From: Flavobacteriaceae bacterium
Lineage (GTDB): Bacteria; Bacteroidota; Bacteroidia; Flavobacteriales; Flavobacteriaceae
NCBI GenBank assembly: GCA_016649785.1
Contig: JAENXB010000124.1
Span: 1-8,378, forward strand
DNA length: 8,378 bases
Direction of reading: 5' to 3'
In this document: piece by piece, positions 6,374 to 8,378 of the stretch
Position numbering within the stretch: the first letter of the stretch is position 1
Layout: every line of letters begins with the position of its first letter
Notes under the pieces: model-generated
What the model saw: only the letters and a program-made list of their open reading frames with translations
Told to the model about the DNA's origin: nothing
Databases searched by the model: none
Made by a program: the position numbers and the translations under genes

Positions 6374-6625
6374 AAGTAGGGTTACAATATTTAATGAACA
6401 GCTTAATTCCTGTTTTGATTTTACTGTCCGGGGGGTTATTAAAAATTTTTACAGTTTATACGAGTTCAAAGTTCATTCCAAAAAAAAAGTTAAAAAACTT
6501 CAATCATTTAACAGTCAAATACTTCCAAACAAATTATTATTTAAAATTCTTAAATTATTTAGTTAATATTTGAAGAATATTTGAAAATTTAAATGAGATT
6601 ATTAAGGAACATAACAAATTACCAT

Positions 6626-6662
6626 AAAACACTAAAATCGGGGGGAGATTTTATGGTGTTTT
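6626..6662. other. Bulged 14-base-pair hairpin upstream of the astacin gene
   Basis: AAAACAC+TAAAATC (6626-6639) pairs with GATTTTA and GTGTTTT (6647-6653 and 6656-6662), with a two-base bulge TG and the loop GGGGGGA. On the plus strand a run of six T follows a few bases later (6665-6670), on the minus strand only TTTT. An alternative pairing, CCATAAAA (6622-6629) with TTTTATGG (6649-6656), excludes the first. It could be a terminator or an mRNA-leader structure of the astacin gene. Confidence 0.45.
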
Positions 6663-6678
6663 ACTTTTTTAAGACGTG

Positions 6679-6686
6679 CAAACCTA
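6679..6686 (-). promoter_or_regulatory. Candidate -7 element for the astacin gene
   Basis: The minus strand reads TAGGTTTG, an exact TAnnTTTG. It is the only exact match I found in the astacin upstream region. No TTG occurs 17-23 bases further upstream; that position holds TTTT next to the 9-base tandem repeat, so the match may be fortuitous. Transcription would start near 6672. Confidence 0.3.
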
Positions 6687-6710
6687 TGGAATTCAATTAA
6701 CTAATTAAAA

Positions 6711-6737
6711 CTTTTTTAACTTTTTTAACTTTTTTAC
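6711..6737. repeat. Three tandem copies of a 9-base unit
   Basis: CTTTTTTAA occurs twice and CTTTTTTAC once, end to end. It sits between the terminator of the TSP3 gene and the candidate -7 element of the astacin gene, with six-T runs that are prone to slippage. Confidence 0.7.
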
Positions 6738-6738
6738 A

Positions 6739-6770
6739 AATAAAAAGCTGTCCGGATTACTCCAGACAGC
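6739..6770 (-). terminator. Intrinsic terminator of the TSP3-repeat gene
   Basis: On the minus strand GCTGTCTGGA (6770-6761) pairs with TCCGGACAGC (6756-6747) over ten base pairs with one G-U pair, closed by a GTAA loop of the stable GNRA type and followed by TTTTTATTT. It lies about 118 bases past the stop codon. Confidence 0.88.
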
Positions 6771-6822
6771 CTCTTCTATTAACACCTTCTAATTATTATC
6801 AAAATAACTATAGGTGATTAAT

Positions 6823-6883
6823 AAAAATTAACTTCACAAATCAGTCACCCCCCCGGTTGACCAACCCGCGAGAGTTAATTTTT
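6823..6883 (-). other. Inverted repeat enclosing a G7 tract directly after the stop codon
   Basis: AAAAATTAACT (6823-6833) and AGTTAATTTTT (6873-6883) are perfect 11-base inverted repeats separated by 39 bases. On the mRNA strand the second arm ends in TTTTTATTAAT, so it can act as a terminator-like stem. The loop includes a small GGTT-GGTC-AACC hairpin and a run of seven G (complement of C7 at 6848-6854). Together with 6739-6770 it forms a double 3' structure. Confidence 0.5.
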
Positions 6884-6887
6884 GTTA

Positions 6888-8378
6888 CTATGGCGCAGCA
6901 GGACAGACATTGGCTTTCATCCTTACATAGTAGGGATAACTTGCACCAATATTGCCAAAACCAACATCCAATACGCCTGCAAAATCAGGAGATCCACACA
7001 TAGTTATACTATTTGATCCATCACTGTTTGCAGATACTTCAATTTCATAATCAGTATATAAATAAGATACACTAAGTTGAGATAGAATTGTAAGGTTTCC
7101 TCCGGAAATGACAACTGATACGTTACCTGCCACACTTCCATTTACTCTCAATTCAAAAGGCAAATTGGCAGAAATTTGAACAAAACCAGTGTTTCCTTCC
7201 AAATTAGCTACTGAACAGCCGGTATTGGGAGCATCAATTTCACAAGGAGGTACTACTTCACCTGAATCACAAAGATCTCCTATGCCGTCTTTATCGGTAT
7301 CAACCTGGGCAGGGTTTGCTGTGTTTATACAATTATCACAAAGATTTCCTACTCCATCTCTATCATTATCGCCTTGTAAAGGGTTTCTTGTATTTACACA
7401 GTTATCACAAACATCTCCTACCCCATCTCCATCGGCATCAGCCTGATCAGCATTTGATGTGTTAGGACAATTATCTTCTGGATCAGCAACTCCATCACCA
7501 TCAGAATCTACAATATTACAGGTATTTGTAGCATCACCAGGACAAACATCACAAGCGTCTCCTTTACCATCTCCATCAGTATCTATTTGAGCCGGGTTAT
7601 AAATTTTAGGACAATTATCTACATCATCGTTAATACCATCGCAGTCCTGATCTGTAATAGGACAAGGTTGGTCTTCACAACCTTCCCTAAAGTGATAATA
7701 GGTGTTTGTTCCAGTATTATTATAAAGGTCTAATACTTCTGTGTCAGAAATCACCAAGGTTTGTTTAAGTCCTGCAGGTGCATCATAAACCCCAACAAAG
7801 TCCAGAATACTGATTTCAATATAATACCAATCATCTTCCTCCCCGTCAGGTAAAGCAAAACATAAAGGTTTGGCAAAAGCCTCTGTTGGATTTTCATAAA
7901 AACCTGTTTCGTTGAACAGCGCTTCATTGGTTAATGCTGCTCCTTTTGGATTTAGAGGATCTCCGGAATACATCCAGGCTTCTACACTGAATTTAGCGGG
8001 GAAGTGCCTTCCAATTTCATTACAGTAGTTACCGAAAATACATAAGGTAACAGTATCTACTACTGTGAAATCAAAGAACAAATATCCATATTCATCGGCA
8101 AAGCGTTCGTCATAACACAATACCTCCACGTCTATGTATTTTTTAACCCCAACCCTTAAATTGATATCTATAGGAAGGGCATCATTAACAAAGGCCGCAA
8201 AGTTTGCGGGGCCATACACGTCATTTTCACGAGGTGCAATCCAAAGTATATTATTGCCGGCATCTAAAACCGCGAAATATTCCAGGGTGTACTGTCCCTG
8301 AGGCAATTCCAGATCAGAGGACTCTTTGGTCATCCAGCCGCCTTCTCCATTTGGAATTACGGGGATTTCAATAAACCC
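6888..8378 (-). CDS. Envelope protein with thrombospondin type 3 repeats (partial, start beyond the right edge)
   Basis: The visible 496 residues are open at the N-terminus. By comparison with the paralog at 3571-4638 about 98 residues are missing, including a lipoprotein signal peptide, so the start should lie near 8670 outside the window; the ATG at 8333 is internal. Residues 1-105 are about 86% identical to the paralog, and weaker similarity continues to YYHFREGC (227-234). Then come a half repeat and five thrombospondin type 3 units (243-371), mostly 23 residues each with the pattern N-C-x8-D-x-D-x-D-G-x-G-D-x-C-D, which in this family bind calcium and form a stiff, disulfide-supported stalk. 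The last 125 residues (372-496) are beta-rich with four cysteines and match nothing I recognise. There is no OmpA domain and no obvious type IX secretion signal at the C-terminus. Likely a surface-exposed structural or binding protein; substrate unknown. Confidence 0.85.
   Translation of the reverse strand, partial: GFIEIPVIPNGEGGWMTKESSDLELPQGQYTLEYFAVLDAGNNILWIAPRENDVYGPANFAAFVNDALPIDINLRVGVKKYIDVEVLCYDERFADEYGYLFFDFTVVDTVTLCIFGNYCNEIGRHFPAKFSVEAWMYSGDPLNPKGAALTNEALFNETGFYENPTEAFAKPLCFALPDGEEDDWYYIEISILDFVGVYDAPAGLKQTLVISDTEVLDLYNNTGTNTYYHFREGCEDQPCPITDQDCDGINDDVDNCPKIYNPAQIDTDGDGKGDACDVCPGDATNTCNIVDSDGDGVADPEDNCPNTSNADQADADGDGVGDVCDNCVNTRNPLQGDNDRDGVGNLCDNCINTANPAQVDTDKDGIGDLCDSGEVVPPCEIDAPNTGCSVANLEGNTGFVQISANLPFELRVNGSVAGNVSVVISGGNLTILSQLSVSYLYTDYEIEVSANSDGSNSITMCGSPDFAGVLDVGFGNIGASYPYYVRMKANVCPAAP
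7266..7652 (-). repeat. Thrombospondin type 3 repeat array (coding)
   Basis: Within the gene at 6888-8378, a half unit (D-C-D-G-I-N-D-D) is followed by five units. Unit 2 has 25 residues, the others 23, so most DNA repeats are 69 bases. The last three units are the most alike and keep N-C-x-N-T at their start. Expected role: calcium-dependent stiffening between the N-terminal and C-terminal domains. Confidence 0.9.

Larger units (their letters stand above)
6374..6738. other. Upstream region of the astacin gene
   Basis: These 365 AT-rich bases hold no gene. They contain a candidate minus-strand -7 element (6679-6686), a bulged hairpin with T-rich flanks (6626-6662) and a 9-base tandem repeat (6711-6737), each listed separately. 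If the -7 element is used, the astacin transcript has a leader of about 300 bases. Confidence 0.5.

Noticed and set aside
7189..7446. 85-codon plus-strand frame over the TSP3 array
   Set aside because: Its internal repetition only mirrors the coding repeats on the other strand.
7266..7652. Regular 69-base repeats as a CRISPR array
   Set aside because: They are in-frame coding repeats with conserved Asp, Gly and Cys positions, and have no alternating identical repeats and unique spacers.
8331..8333. ATG as the start of the TSP3-repeat gene
   Set aside because: The frame is open upstream to the edge, and the 15 extra residues match the paralog exactly, so this methionine is internal.

Overview
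The window looks like an ordinary chromosomal segment of a flavobacterium (phylum Bacteroidota). The signs are AT-rich DNA, start codons without Shine-Dalgarno sequences, promoter-like elements of the TAnnTTTG type, lipoproteins with an S-C-S lipobox, a flavobacterial-type phosphoglucosamine mutase, and thrombospondin type 3 repeats on a probable envelope protein. No rRNA, tRNA, CRISPR array, integrase or transposase gene was found.

Left part (1-3363): the 5' end of a phosphoglucosamine mutase gene (glmM, minus strand) is divergent from a plus-strand run of acpH (acyl carrier protein phosphodiesterase), ggt (gamma-glutamyltransferase, predicted lipoprotein) and a 122-residue protein of unknown function. 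acpH and ggt are 8 bases apart and almost certainly cotranscribed. The 353-base divergent gap holds a 191-base element bounded by perfect 18-base inverted repeats. It resembles a small non-autonomous mobile element or a dispersed intergenic repeat.

Right part (3571-8378): everything lies on the minus strand. An astacin-type (M12A) metalloprotease lipoprotein sits between two paralogous genes. The downstream paralog is a 355-residue lipoprotein. The upstream one runs off the window; its visible 496 residues add five thrombospondin type 3 repeats and a C-terminal domain I do not recognise. The paralogs are about 86% identical over 105 residues and then diverge sharply. The short one ends in what looks like a leftover of the first calcium-binding repeat. 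Clear hairpin terminators follow the TSP3 gene, the astacin gene and the short lipoprotein gene. The last is bidirectional and separates the two converging halves, so the three envelope genes are probably separate transcription units.

Working together: the left genes are housekeeping (cell-wall precursor synthesis, carrier-protein turnover, glutathione and gamma-glutamyl peptide breakdown). The right genes look like a cell-envelope set in which a membrane-anchored protease is flanked by two related lipoproteins, one with a calcium-binding repeat stalk. A functional link among the three is inference from position only. I see no convincing new defence or mobile system. The most notable items are the paralog pair around the astacin, the aromatic tail of the astacin, and the 18-base inverted-repeat element.
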